Shown: one piece after another, positions 11,692-23,391 of the stretch
Numbering within the stretch: position 1 is the first letter of the stretch
How the letters are laid out: each line of letters opens with the position of its first letter
Translations under genes and position numbers: made by a program
Assembly (NCBI GenBank): GCA_932521025.1
Contig: OW051468.1
Coordinates: forward strand, 6,882,064 to 6,946,063
DNA length: 64,000 bases
Source: Oscheius onirici
Taxonomy: Eukaryota; Nematoda; Chromadorea; Rhabditida; Rhabditidae
Reading direction: 5' to 3'
Notes under the pieces: model-generated
Seen by the model: only the letters and a program-made list of their open reading frames with translations
The model's database searches: none
What the model was told of the DNA's origin: nothing

Positions 11692-13930
11692 CTAGACATC
11701 CGGCAAATTCCAGGACCACGTCAGACGGAGATCATTGAGTCGTTGAGTTACGTTCAGGGCAGGATCGTTGCAGGCTGAAAGACAATTTTACTAACCCGAA
11801 GAATTTCACGGCTTGTGTTCGCTTTGAAAAGTCTTACCTGCCAGATAACGATTGTTCTTGGACCAAGTTGCTCCGTACAGTTTGTGCACCAGCTTTGTGC
11901 AGAAGACCTAAAATAAGGCAATGTTAGAAGAGTATAAAGTAAACGAACCTCTAGATTGCTATTTTTCCTATCAGAACATGTCATGGTGTCCATGCATACG
12001 CCGTGGCAGTCTCCAATATCACAATCCGTGTCCTCCTTGCATGATTTTCCCTTGATCAAAGAGGTCAGCTTGGACTGAGTGTAGACACTGTCGGCGTCCA
12101 TGAGAACGAATCTGGAAGGGGAATTCTACTGAATCTGGTCAAAAGCTACCTTTTCGGATAGTCTGCCGACAGACCCAGATTGTCAAAACTGACGTCGCAC
12201 CACTGAAGAGGCTCGTTCAGGAACTCGTAAAGCAATTTCAGTGTTCCCATGATGTGAACTAAGATTTTACCCTAAACCATTGATTCGAAAGAGATAGAAT
12301 CCAATCAGACCTTCAGATTCATGTAGTATTTTTTCATCTTGAAGGCTACGAGAGCTTCCGGCTCGTAGAAGTGTCCACAGGTTCCGATTATCTGGAAAAG
12401 TAAAGTTAAACTAACTTTTAGATGACCAAAAAATATCGGATTCTCAAATGATCCAAAATTCAGATCTACAGACCGAGTGTCTGGACTGTCGAAATCTCGA
12501 AATTGAAACGTACCTTTGGAGTGACTCTTGTGAGAGGAAGTACTCTGAACAGGATGAACTCTGGCTGTTGAAGAAGAGCCCAAAGGGACGTTCTGTCAGC
12601 ATTTGACAAGCCCTCTCCAGGTATCCTGAAACAGACTTTTCAGCATAGAAATGAGCGAGTAACCTCAAAAGTGTCGGCCAGAGAGTCTCCATCAGATGTC
12701 GTTTGAATTCTCTGGGCCATCCTAGCTTCAGCTCCTGATTGATGAGATCGACGACTTTGTCACTAAATTCCTCTTGACTGATCTTGAAATCGGGCTGGGT
12801 GAATTGGTCGTAGGTCACTTTCGAACTTTTGAATACAGCCAACTGACCGCCTTCTTTCAGCACAATTACTACCTGAATGGAGTGAATGTGGCTAAAAATT
12901 ACACTCTCACCTTGTGTCCCTCGTAGAAATCATTGATTTCCCAGTCTCTCTTGTAGCAAAGTCGACTGCAAGCGTCGCCAGAGACGGAACCGGCGGCATA
13001 TGCATCACAGAGCGAGTTCAGGAGGAATTTGGCTCTGGAAAAGGATATCATTTGTACCGTAAGCAACACATAGTTTTGCTAAGAATGCATCTGTTAGCTA
13101 ACTAGAGTCATCCAGACTGTTCCGTCTTATCACTATGACCCTTGACTGCCCCAATTTTTCATTGCCTACCTGTTGGCGTCAATTCCGGGTCGTGGTGCTT
13201 GAGGGACTTCTCCCAGAGACGAAACTTTGTTAGGGAGGGCTGATATTGCTGTAAAGGATCATTGTTCAATTAAAAAAAAGAAATACCAGAAAATATCAAA
13301 TAAATGATCATTACGAGGGTGAGAGTGGCCACCACTCGGCCGTAGCGTGTACAGAGAATGTAGTAGCAGGGCGAGTCGGTGCAATCGCAGTCGTCGGCAC
13401 ACCTGGAAAAGTGCTTGGAAATAGGTGTCAAATGACAAATGTAAACGCAACAGATTGGACTCTGAACTAAATGGATTTTGGGGAATCGATCCGACGGGAT
13501 TAAATGGCTGACTGTCTAGTTGAGTCAGGAGGGTGTGACTTTTTGGGTACACGTTAGAATTTCATTGTTTTCTGATGTCCAGAAAAGATTTACAGTAAGG
13601 AAAGGCAGAAAACATAGCGGAAAGTAAAGAATATTGTTTTGAACAAGGAATGATGGAACCTGTTGAATATCTTCTCAAAGACTGGCTCCGAAATAGTACA
13701 CAAAAAATTGACTCGATTTCTCAAACGATTTAACGAATAAACTAAGTACAAAAACTGAGATTTTGTATCGAGTGAAAAGAATAATATGCATCTTCGGTTA
13801 CCTATAAGCGTGTTGAGCCGCTCGGAGGGAAATGGCCCATTTCGAACCTGCCCGAGATAATTTCCGAGCCCCGAACGATGGGAATTTTGAACGGCGATAT
13901 GGGTTCAATCAAAAGAATCCGCGTCGTCAT
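11692..13930 (-). CDS. FAM69/DIPK1-like divergent protein kinase
   Basis: Secretory-pathway, cysteine-rich pseudokinase/kinase family (FAM69A-C, DIPK1). The conserved order is seen: LCDAYAAGSVSGDACSRLC, then GEGLSNADRTSLWALLQQ and PEFILFRVLPLTRVTPK (family pattern WALLQxxEFLL), IIGTCGHFYEPEALV, LLYEFL...QWCDVSFDNLGL, FVLMDADSVYTQ, KGKSCKEDTDCDIGDCHGVC, and a C-terminus ending WSWNLPDV with TAG at 11692-11694. The family's paired cysteines are kept. An upstream exon (high end 13402) encodes CADDCDCTDSPCYY. A first exon 13848-13930 (MTTRILLIEPISPF) splices in phase but is tentative. The exon between them could be read in two frames. Confidence 0.82.
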
Positions 13931-13987
13931 AGAGACTGAAACAGAAGAGCTGGAAGGAGACGATTAATTGAAGGAGGCAAGGGCCAA

Positions 13988-15160
13988 TTAGTGTAATTGC
14001 CTATCGGCTGACTCCAATACCAGAGGGTCTCTATGAGAATGAGAGACAGTGTCTGGGAACCTGATCTGAAGAGGTGTAACACAAAGGGGGTTCAAACGAT
14101 AAAGCTGTTTTTGCCGTCGGATCAATAAAAAGACAGCTGAGGTGATGGCAGTTGCGCATAGCAGAAAGGCGACTACAGAGTGGGAGACAGGCGCCCCAAA
14201 ACAGCGGGTGGTGTAAACTGAAGAGACTGAAAAGAGAACCACCTAGGTCACCAGATGTGAGAGCAGTAAAAGCTCCAGACACACACACACACGAGATTAT
14301 AAATAAATTCGACCCCTGGGGAAACATCGTTTGTCGTCTAGATGTGACAGCCACAATTCAAGAATCACACTGGATGAACCAATTCTACTTTCAACAAATC
14401 GGACAAACTGTAGACGACCAGGAATCGGTTTCCACAATAGTCACCCCTTACTATTTTCCGGTTTGGTAACCTAGATTGTAAAACGAAATCTATGAAAAGA
14501 GAGGAAATGTGAACGCCTTTGAAAGAAAGCTGACGTCTGAAAGAATCACGGAAAGACGATTGAAAAGACATTTCGGGGTGGGAGATCGATGGTCAAGCGG
14601 GGAAAGAGAGATCCGATCAGCGATGGCACTTATTTGAGTGTATTTTTGTCCGAAAGCTAGAGAGAGGCAGGTCGCATGCATAATTTAAAACTCTGGTCAA
14701 AAAAGGTTCGTTCAAGCTCGGAAAACGCTAGTAGTTTGAGAGAGATTGGTCCTCCAATTGAGGATGGCCTGGCAAATATGACAGAGCATGAAAGATGAGA
14801 CCAGTGGGAAGATATTGGGCAATTATTCACGGGGAGTTTCGGATGATCGCATTATAGACCCAAGAAAGAAGGGTTAGACTGCCAATGTTCCAAAAATAGG
14901 TTTTCAGGGAACTCCTCGAGGAAGGGAGAGAACTTCTAACCGAACACCTCGTTCGGCTTGAAGAACAGCTTTTTTTTCAGCTTTAGCGTGTTCTGCAAAG
15001 TTGTAGTTCAGAACAAAAGCTACAACTTTTCAGAACATCGAAACTCTCCAAATGGGCTCTTAAAATGGCCCAGACAGATATCAACTCACTGTTCACAGCA
15101 GTCATCGTCGTCCGTTGGTCGAGTCTTATCCCTCCTGCTCAGATATTCTGCTCGGGCTAT
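13988..15160 (-). CDS. Putative single-pass membrane protein, unidentified, 5' end unresolved
   Basis: Three minus-strand exons, 14371-14489, 14252-14315 and 13988-14226, join in exact phase through GT-AG introns. They encode LPNRKIVRGDYCGNRFLVVY (weakly CUB-like), LFIISCVCVSGAFTALTS, and a membrane segment HSVVAFLLCATAITSAVFLL. A basic stop-transfer (IRRQKQLYR) and a short tail ending SADRQLH follow. A further exon with strong splice sites, 15090-15160 (IARAEYLSRRDKTRPTDDDD then CCE), probably belongs upstream. I do not recognise the family. The phase agreement and the membrane segment make a real gene likely; the N-terminal exons between 15.2 and 16.2 kb could not be resolved. Confidence 0.5.
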
Positions 15161-16817
15161 CTGAAAAGACTTCAGTTTGAAAACTACAAAAGTATTTTTG
15201 TCATTTACCACTTACTCTAGCTATGGGAAGTGGAACCAAGCGGGTAAACTCTCTCCCAGAGGACCGGGAATACATTCAAACTCTTAAAAGTGAACTGTAT
15301 TATGAGACATATAGAAGAACTGGCAAAAGAGTGGTCTCTCATCAATAACCTTGGTTGCGAACTGGTTTCGAAGGTGGATCAAACTCAGTCGGAAACGGAA
15401 CCTATCCGCAGATGTTTGCGTGTTTGTATACTCATACATACGTAATTACTGTCAGTCGTGAATCGGATAGTAACCTTAGCAAGTTCAAGGCCGTTTTACT
15501 ATTTTTGCAATTTTGGATTTCCTGTCTAATAGGAGGCTTCAACGTTTATTTCAAGTTGAAGTAGTCCCTTTCAAGATTACCGATGTTCCGGTGGGACAGC
15601 CAGTGCTCTAGGTTTCTAGGAAAGAGAACATTGATGAACCTACATGAAATTGCATTAGCCTCCTTTCTGTGAGACAAGCAGTGAGAAAAACAAACTGAGA
15701 ACAGAAAGCTGCCCGATTAAATCGGAATTACTGGGTTAGAGCAAATAATGGGATGAAAAGAGTACATGTGCTCCGTGAGAAGAGAATACTAATGAAGTTC
15801 CCGTCCATGGCGCAATCCAGGTGTTCAAGCTGTTCAAACTGTTCAATCGATTCGACGGGAACTAGTAGGCAAAAGTGGAATGAGCGAGAGAAATGGAGAA
15901 GGAGAGACCCGGACAGCAGCAGGTGGCATGGGGCGGGTGGTCTTTGTAACACTTTGCAGCAGTTCTTTCAGTTGATTTATTGTTCAACTGACCACGAAAA
16001 CTGGTCTCAAAAGATGTTCCTTTTACTCTACTTTTCACGAAAGTTGTTAGGAACTGAACTTACAGCAATCTCATCCGGTCTCTCGTTCGGATACAGCGAG
16101 ATGATTTCCATTGCAGACGATCAGCACATCACCATCGGCACCTGGAAAGTGTTTTTGTAGGATTAGAACAAGAATTGGAAGAACTATATCGCTGTTTTGC
16201 TCTGTACTGTCTTTTTCGGTTGAACAGAAAGTTTCTCATGCACAAGAAAACTCCGGTATTTGTGCTAGAGAAAGTAGAAGAGAAGAAGTTTCAATGACCG
16301 TTTTCCAGTTTCTGACCGATTCAGCTCGTACATTCGAATAAAAAACCCGCGGGAACACACATTCCTATATGTATTCAACGATCTCAGTTTGATCATTTCT
16401 CCAGTTTCTTTTATTTTTCGTTAATTTTCGTTAAAACGACTTGTTCGCAACATAAATGTCTTCCATTTTGTTGCATAAAGGTGTTTCTTTCTTTCGGTCG
16501 CATTGACAAACAAAATGAAACGATCGATCGAGGATCGCCAACCTCTTCGAAAGTTCTTGATATTTACTTTCACAGGAAGACGTAATAAGTGTCTGAAGAA
16601 GACTTTTCGTTCTATAAAGTGAAAACATTTGACGAAAACATCTTCGAACGGGTAGAGTGGAACGACGTGCCGTCGAAAGTATCAGCTGGCAGCTACCGTT
16701 TCCCGAAATTTTAGTCAGCAAATGTTTTCATTCATTTCGTTGCACTTTTACACGAATTTCTCAAAGAAAATCAGCATTTTTCAGACGTAAAAAGACAGAA
16801 ATCAATGCGTGGCTAAG
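15161..16817. other. Unresolved region upstream of WDTC1
   Basis: Contains short open pieces on both strands with good splice-like borders (for example 16061-16149) but no protein family could be assigned. It may hold 5' exons of the minus-strand membrane protein and the WDTC1 promoter. A likely trans-splice or outron acceptor, TTTTTCAG, lies near 16782 before the WDTC1 ATG. Confidence 0.4.
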
Positions 16818-19197
16818 ATGGACAGCTTCCTTTTTCAACGACAACTTTACGGCTCGGACAGCCGTCGACTGAGCCGTGTTTCCAAGGGATGCAAACGCGA
16901 TTTGGAGGCTTCCATGATGTCCAGACTGGGATCAACCAAAACCCTCGAGGTTGGCTCCTCTTTCCTTCAAAAACACGCTCCAATTGCAGGGTCATAATGG
17001 ATGTGTTAACACGTTGCGCTGGAATAACGACGGAACGTAAGATCACTTTTTTTCGTTTAAAGAGTCGTTTCAGTCTTCTGGCCTCGGGTTCAGACGATAG
17101 AACTGTCTGCATTTGGGATATTTGCGGTCAAAAACGAACACAGCATCAAACAAATCACGACGGTAACATTTTCGGCGTCGAATTCGTACCCTACGGTGAG
17201 GACAGAATCGTAGCCACTTGTGCCGGCGATCACATGATCAAGCTGCACGATATAGTACAAAACGGTATCGTTTTCTTCCAAAAAATCATAATCTTGAGCC
17301 ATTTTTAGAAGAATTACACAGCTTCAACGCAGACGGTAGAGTGAAACGACTGGCTACGGCTCAGGACGAGCCGCATCTGTTTTGGTCTGCTGGTGAGGAC
17401 GGATTTGTAAGGTATGCCTATTGATTTTGGACAAATTTATTCAATATCAGAGAACACGACGTAAGAGACAACAAGGTAAGAATCATCATCAAAGCTCCTC
17501 ATGGTCGATACGCTAAAACGATGGCCATCTGCCAGGGACGAACAGAAATGGTTCGTTTTTTTCTGCTCAGACTCCATGCTGAAAAGATCCATTTTCTTCC
17601 CAAGCAACGCAAAAGTTTTCAGCTAGCTGTCGGTCTAGGAGTCTACTACATTCCCGTCTACGACCGTCGAATGTCAATTGAAGGAAAGGCCAAAATAATG
17701 CTCCGCTGTGGTCCGGCCGACAATACGACAAAATCTCCTCGAAACCAGTGTCTTTACTCGACCCACGTCGCCTTCGACTATCCTGGAAGAAAACTCATTG
17801 TAAGTTTTGCCAAGTAATCGAGTTTGGTATCACGTTTTAGGCAAATCAAAGTGGAGGAATAACAGGCGGCAGTGTCTTTGTTTACAACCTTACCGAGTCC
17901 ACAAATCCCGTGCCTACAGTCCAGAAACTAATGCGAATTCTTGACGGATCTATTGGTAAAAGCCTTTTTTTTATCACAGAAATGTTTCAGAAACGCTTGA
18001 AAAAGACGGCCCAATTGAGCTGGATCCGCAATTGATTGCTCTCAAAAATGAAGCTAAACAGCTCTTGGACGCGCCGGGAAGAAAATTTTACAAGGTTAGT
18101 AAAAAAAAAATTTATTTTTAACATTCGATTAAAGTGATTAACTAGTGTCTTGCAAACTCCATTAAAGCAATATGACATCCTGTTTTACAGATTATTCGTC
18201 TCTACACCGAATGTCTCTCCAGAGACTTCCAAATGTCGACGGAACAACGAAGTATTCTCTACGGCAACAGAAGTATCACCTACCTACTTCATAACCAACA
18301 AGGCGACGTTTACGCGGCTTTGAGAGACGCAATCGAGGTGAATATTTCTCACTTCTTGAGAAAAACCAAATTTCAGAGTCTTACCCTGAATCCGAACTAT
18401 TCCAAAAGCTACTGGAGAATGGTGAAGGCGCTGGTTACTCTGAAACAGCGAAAACTGGCAGAAGAGTGTATAGAATTCTTCAAGAGACGCTTTCCAGCCA
18501 GTCCGGATCTTCGAACATTAGAGAAAGTTGTGAGTCTTTTTTTACATCTGAACTTGTATCCAGTATCCCTTTGCCTTACCCTCAAAAATACCAATTACAG
18601 TTAAACGAGGACAAGGACAAAAAAGAGCCGAATGACGACGTTGACGATCTGAGAAGTGTGACGCAGCCGATGATCGACTACGAATCGCGCTTCACCGGCC
18701 ATCGAAATCTTCAGACGGACATCAAAGAGGCCAACTTCTTCGGATCTCACAACCAGTATATCAGTCAGTTGCTTGTCTTCTTTTAGAACGTCCCTTTTCA
18801 GTAAGTGGATCAGATGACGGCTGTCTTTTTGTCTGGGATCGACATTCGGGCCTTATCAACGTACTGTACTCATATTTTCATCCAAATTCCAGTTATAGGC
18901 CCTGTTCAGTGCCGATGAGGATATTTGCAACATTGTTCAGCCTCATCCGGACAAGTTTCTCATCGCCACGTCAGGAATAGAGCATTCCATCAGATTCTGG
19001 GAGCCGTTGGCAGAAGGAGAAGAGGTTTTCTGAACTAAAGTTTGGATTAAAATCATTTAATCTAGGAGCCACGCCGTCGAAAAGTCGACGATCTCGTCCA
19101 GTCTTCTCAATGGGAGCATTTCATGTATCTGCAGGCCATGATGCATCTCCAGCGCCATGCCGAACAGGACGAAGAAATAGAATCAGACGACGATTAA
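16818..19197 (+). CDS. WDTC1: WDTC1 (adipose-like WD40/TPR protein)
   Basis: Member of the WDTC1/Adipose family, a DDB1-CUL4 substrate receptor with anti-obesity roles in other animals. The ATG at 16818 opens MDSFLFQRQLYG. N-terminal WD repeats include GHNGCVNTLRWNN, LLASGSDDRTVCIWDI and RIVATCAGDHMIKLHDI. A TPR block follows (LYGNRSITYLL...GDVYAALRDAIE, LNPNYSKSYWRMVKAL). Then come the very conserved DIKEANFFGSHNQYI, the last WD repeats VSGSDDGCLFVWDRHSG and FLIATSGIEHSIRFWEP, and an acidic C-terminus ending IESDDD. At least ten exons join in phase. TAA is at 19195-19197. Confidence 0.93.
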
Positions 19198-19440
19198 GCG
19201 AATGTATAGTTTTGTATATTGTTATCACGTTACGGGTCTATTTTGCTAGTTTTTTAGAGAGCGAAATATAAAAATTTATTTGACAAAAATGAACTGAAAT
19301 GCTAAAAAAGGTACTTATCACAGAAATAGTACAGACCTGGATTGGAGATATCATTCGGTAGAGAGGGGAAAGAGGCGAGCGTGAAACAACCAGAAATGCT
19401 TGACCCGTCGTCGGCAGAAGTATAATTGTGAGATCCGTAG

Positions 19441-21231
19441 CTAGCAGGGAACTTCCTTCTTCAAAATGTCCCGCGATTCTTCCTCTTCCAAATCGACCAA
19501 GACCCGTGTATACAGCGGCAGAAGGTCTAATTTCAAGACCTTGTACTTTAACGTGCTCAGGCCGTCTCGCCGCCATCGTCGCTTCGTCTTGGCCATCAAT
19601 TTGTAGCGACATCTTAATTTATTTTGTTAAACAAACTAAAAAGAACCTACTTATTAGTAGGATTGCTTTGTTCATGTTTGTGTTTGATCATCTTGTAACG
19701 GGCTACCGTACCCGGATATCTCGATATTTTAAAACCGGCTAAAACGACCCTAAAACAAACTTATATCGGGAAGGACAAGCTCAAATACCTTGTTGATAAA
19801 TCGTCATCCTCGCCGCCCCATCCCCAGTAGTCATTCGAGAATCCGTTGATTTTCTTCAGCTGTTCGACCGTCAGGGCGCTGATTCCACCGAAAATCGATC
19901 CGTAGGGCAGTCTGAAGATGATTTGAAGTGTAAAAAATGTTAAGGAGGCCCACTTGTAGTCGAATTTGTCGACAGCGACGCTCATATGCCGCGGCTGAAC
20001 TGGACACGAGTACAGGTTTCGGTCATCCTCCGGCAGTAAATCGACATCGTGGAAAATGAAGCATTCCCACGGGTAAAGCTTCATGGCTTCGGCGTAGCCG
20101 ACATTCATCAACTGCAAATGAATTTAGGAAATTGAGAAGAAAAGAACAAACCTTGGCCCTATTGAAAGTCTGATTGGCTATTTGTTCAACAACGATGATG
20201 GTGTAATCGAGTTGTTGCTTTCGTAGGAATGAGTGCATGTTGTGCAGAAGAATTCGGAGATGTTCCTCGCGGTCTCGGTAGGGAATTACGATGGCGACCT
20301 GAAATGCAAGCATATGAAAGAGCGGAAGCAGATCCAATTTAAGGTTTTCTGATAATGTTATCTGAAGATTGAACGTAGTACAATTTGTTTTCTTTCTTAT
20401 TGACCAATTTGAATTTGTGTGCTGTTTGCGATTAACGGTGTGCAAAAGAACGCGTTTTATGGGTTTTGGAACCGTCCTGCTGGAAAACATCTAAAAGAAC
20501 CAAACAAAACGTACCCTATGTTGTGATGTACAGTTGGCGGGTTTCCCGTGGCCGCCCTTCTGCACATCTGGATATAACTTTTCCAAGGCATCAAAAGACG
20601 GGCCGTCCTGCCAGATTCTGGAATGATATCTTTCAGTTGAAGAGACCGAGCGCACACAAACCTTATCGGTCCTACCAGCTTAGGTGGTTTAGCTGGACAT
20701 GATTCCAATGTGCTGGGCTGCCGGAGAAATGTCCAGTTTTTCTGCCAAACCAGCTCTAAAAAGTGTCTCTCTGGCGATCAAAAGAGACCACAAACCTGGA
20801 TCTGCCGTAGGAACAGCCGTGTTATTCTTGTCCGCCTCGTAGGTAGAGTGGAGAGCCGCATTTTGGATTATTGAGTTCATTGGATCGTAGTCAACATCGT
20901 CAATTCCTAAAAACTAGATTTTTACAGCGGAATCATACAGAAATCTTGAAAAAGATTGATAACTATAGCCGAATTAGATCTCATTACAACTCAGCAAAAC
21001 GAAAATTTCCTCATATTTGGCATGAGGTTGTTCTTTTGAACTGTACAAATAGCAAAAAGGCTAACAGTTTCAAGTAAAGAGAGCTTATTTTCAAATGAAC
21101 TTCGGGAAAAACGTACCTACGATACCGAAGCTAATTTCCACACTGGGTCTTCCGTTAATGATGAGATGAAGAGCACCGCCGAATAGAAACAAGGCGATAG
21201 CGAGACGTATTCTGCTTGAAGAGGGGAACAT
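19441..21231 (-). CDS. bre-4: Beta-1,4-N-acetylgalactosaminyltransferase (BRE-4 type)
   Basis: Golgi type II enzyme of the beta-1,4-Gal/GalNAc transferase family (GT7). In C. elegans BRE-4 builds the glycolipids bound by Bt crystal toxins. The ATG at 21231 gives MFPSSSRIRLAIALFLFGGA, a signal anchor. Catalytic-domain motifs appear in order: PPKLVGPIRIWQDGPSFDAL, VAIVIPYRDREEHL, FHDVDLLPEDDRNLY (DVD metal-binding motif), SIFGGISALTVEQLKKINGF, WGWGGEDDDLSTR, and GFKISRYPGTVARYKMIKH. The last exon encodes CRYKLMAKTKRRWRRDGLS and ends KKEVPC, with TAG at 19441-19443. All catalytic motifs are intact. Confidence 0.94.
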
Positions 21232-22381
21232 TGTCCGATTGCGGCCTCAGAGGAGCATAGCGACGGCACTGACTGTCTGAAAGTTGACTCAGATAGGTGC
21301 TATCAATGTGGTGACTAGGAAAAGGCAGGCGATTACACTAAACGCAATAATGTGAGGCAGCTGGAAGCGTTTACCAAACTGAAAATCAGAACTCTTGGGA
21401 CAAGGTCAAAGAGTGGCTGTGCAGCTGTCAATAAGCCTGTTGCTAAGAAGAAACCGCGAACAATGTTGGGTGGCTGGAGGAACTCGTTATTATTCATAGA
21501 CAGAGCGGTCTTCCTTTCTGTCGAGATGACGCTACAACATCCTGCTAACTTGCAAGAAATCAATTGTGGGGGGATTGTATCAAATTGCGACGGTGGCGAA
21601 TCATCAGAAAACATAGGCTATTTGAGCAGAAATTGGGACCAGGAAGCGTCACAATGTCGTCTCGAACTGGTTTTTGTGCAGGGGTAGCCTATTGGACCGG
21701 ATAAGCGAAGTTGGGATGAAAAATAAACAGGAGAGGTGTATACGACCGCTATAAACACAAAGGACGACTTGTTGGGCTTGTCCTATTGCTGAGGATCAAC
21801 TATGATAAATTATTATTGATATATAAAATAGGCCGAAAATCAAGAAAACTGAAGGAAAATGAAGAAATTTAGGAGTTTTGAAAGTGCGGTTGGCCGGGAG
21901 TGCACGTGCCAAAATTATTCAAATGGCGTGTGCGCAGTTTTGTTTGCCTTTGCTAGCCAGAAATTGCTCAATGTTTTACGTTTTCCAGCTAATTTGGACC
22001 ACGCTTAGCAATATTTTAATCGTCAGCAGAGTGTAGATGCCACAAAAAGCAGCAGAGTTGCGTATAAATAATCAAAAGAATGTGGCCAAACTATGGTGAC
22101 AAACCTCTGAATCGCTGGAGACCAGGCAGACTCTTGCCGGAAGAAGCCAATTGACGCCAGCAGCGATTGATACAACTCACAGTGGCAGCTGATGAACGGG
22201 CCAGCTGGGCGGAGCCAATGGGTCGCAATCGGCACACACTTTTCACTATTTGCAGTGGCACGTCGATTTCATGTCATTCTTGTGTATTTCTATCAAGTAT
22301 TTCTATCGTAATTGTCTTTTTATGCTCTCATGTTGTCGTTTTTTGTAAAACTTAGCAAAAGTTTCTTTTCAGACATCAATC
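21232..22381. other. Divergent intergenic region between BRE-4 and CCDC124
   Basis: Probably contains both promoters. An open region at 21333-21687 exists on both strands without recognisable motifs. TTTTCAG at about 22366-22373 is a likely trans-splice acceptor just before the CCDC124 ATG. Confidence 0.45.
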
Positions 22382-23221
22382 ATGCCAAAGAAGTTCGCCA
22401 CCGAGAATCCCAAGGTTACTGCAGCTCGGGAGCGTAAAGCTGACGCAAAGAAGGCGGAAACTGATCGTAAGCAAAAGGTTAGTCATTAATTTGCACAAGA
22501 GATCTAAGTTTTAGGCGGTCGACGACGCTTATTGGGCCGATGATGACAAACTGGCTAATAGAAAACTTCAACGAAAAGTTTGTCCTTTTCATTCATTTTT
22601 AAGCTCAATTTCCAGGATGATGCTGATGCGAAGAGAGTCGAAGCTTTGAAACGGAAAGAAGAGAACAGAAAGCTGGCTGAAGAAGAGTCTACGCAGCTTG
22701 GAGGAAAGACTGCCGCCCAGAAAGTTACTCGGTTAGTTTTTATGACCGTCCAATAACCGAAGTCCTTTAGACATGACCTCGAAAAACAACGAGAAGCCGC
22801 CTTGTTGGCAAAGCTCCAAGAAGAACGCAGAAAGAAGGAAGAGACGAAGAAAATTGAGGTGAGTCTCTAGTATTCCTAAAAATCCAAAATTCAGGTCGTA
22901 GAACATCTCGAAGAGAATCTGAACAAGCTGGATATCGCGACAGAAAGTGCCCGGACGGTAGATCAGGCCATTGCGGCTTTGGGAGGAGATGACGAGGAAG
23001 ACTTTGACAAGCATCCGGAGAAGAGAATGCGAGCTGCCTACATGGTACAGTTCCTCTCTAACTGTTGTAACTTTCCACTTCAGGCATTTGAAGAAAAACG
23101 GCTTCCTCAGCTCAAGACCGAGCATCCGACCTACCGTCTCTCACAGCTGAAGCAGCAGCTACGGAAGGAATGGATGAAGTCTCCCGAAAATCCGCTCAAT
23201 CAGCGTCTGATGGGAAAGTAG
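22382..23221 (+). CDS. CCDC124: CCDC124 ribosome-associated protein
   Basis: Conserved eukaryotic protein that binds translationally inactive 80S ribosomes (Lso2-like N-terminus) and is also reported at the midbody. The N-terminus MPKKFATENPKVTAARERKA carries the ribosome-binding segment. A charged coiled coil follows (AYWADDDKLANRKLQRKDDA). The conserved C-terminal block includes ARTVDQAIAAL, HPEKRMRAAYMAFEE, PTYRLSQLKQQLRKEW and SPENPLNQRLMGK. Introns of about 45-60 bp all join in phase; TAG is at 23219-23221. It is probably the first gene of an operon with the UBL7-like gene 171 bp downstream. Confidence 0.95.
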
Positions 23222-23292
23222 AAAGTAATTTTTTCTGTGGGAAACGTCGCCTAAACGGGTACATGGATAATGGCTATGTATCGAATGTTTGT

Positions 23293-23298
23293 AATAAA
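23293..23298 (+). other. Polyadenylation signal AATAAA of CCDC124
   Basis: Exact hexamer 72 bp after the CCDC124 stop and about 95 bp before the next start codon, the spacing typical of nematode operons. Confidence 0.75.
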
Positions 23299-23391
23299 AA
23301 TGCTTTTCAAACCCTTTCTCCTCTAACGTTTATCGCGTTCGATTCGTTTTACTGTTCTTTTTGTTTCTTTACACGTGTAAAACTTTTCAAG

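Noticed and set aside
14276..14292. CA repeat as a regulatory microsatellite
   Set aside because: Short and inside a predicted exon; no evidence of function.
21333..21687. Overlapping long ORFs on both strands
   Set aside because: Mutually overlapping open frames with no family match; no evidence favours either.
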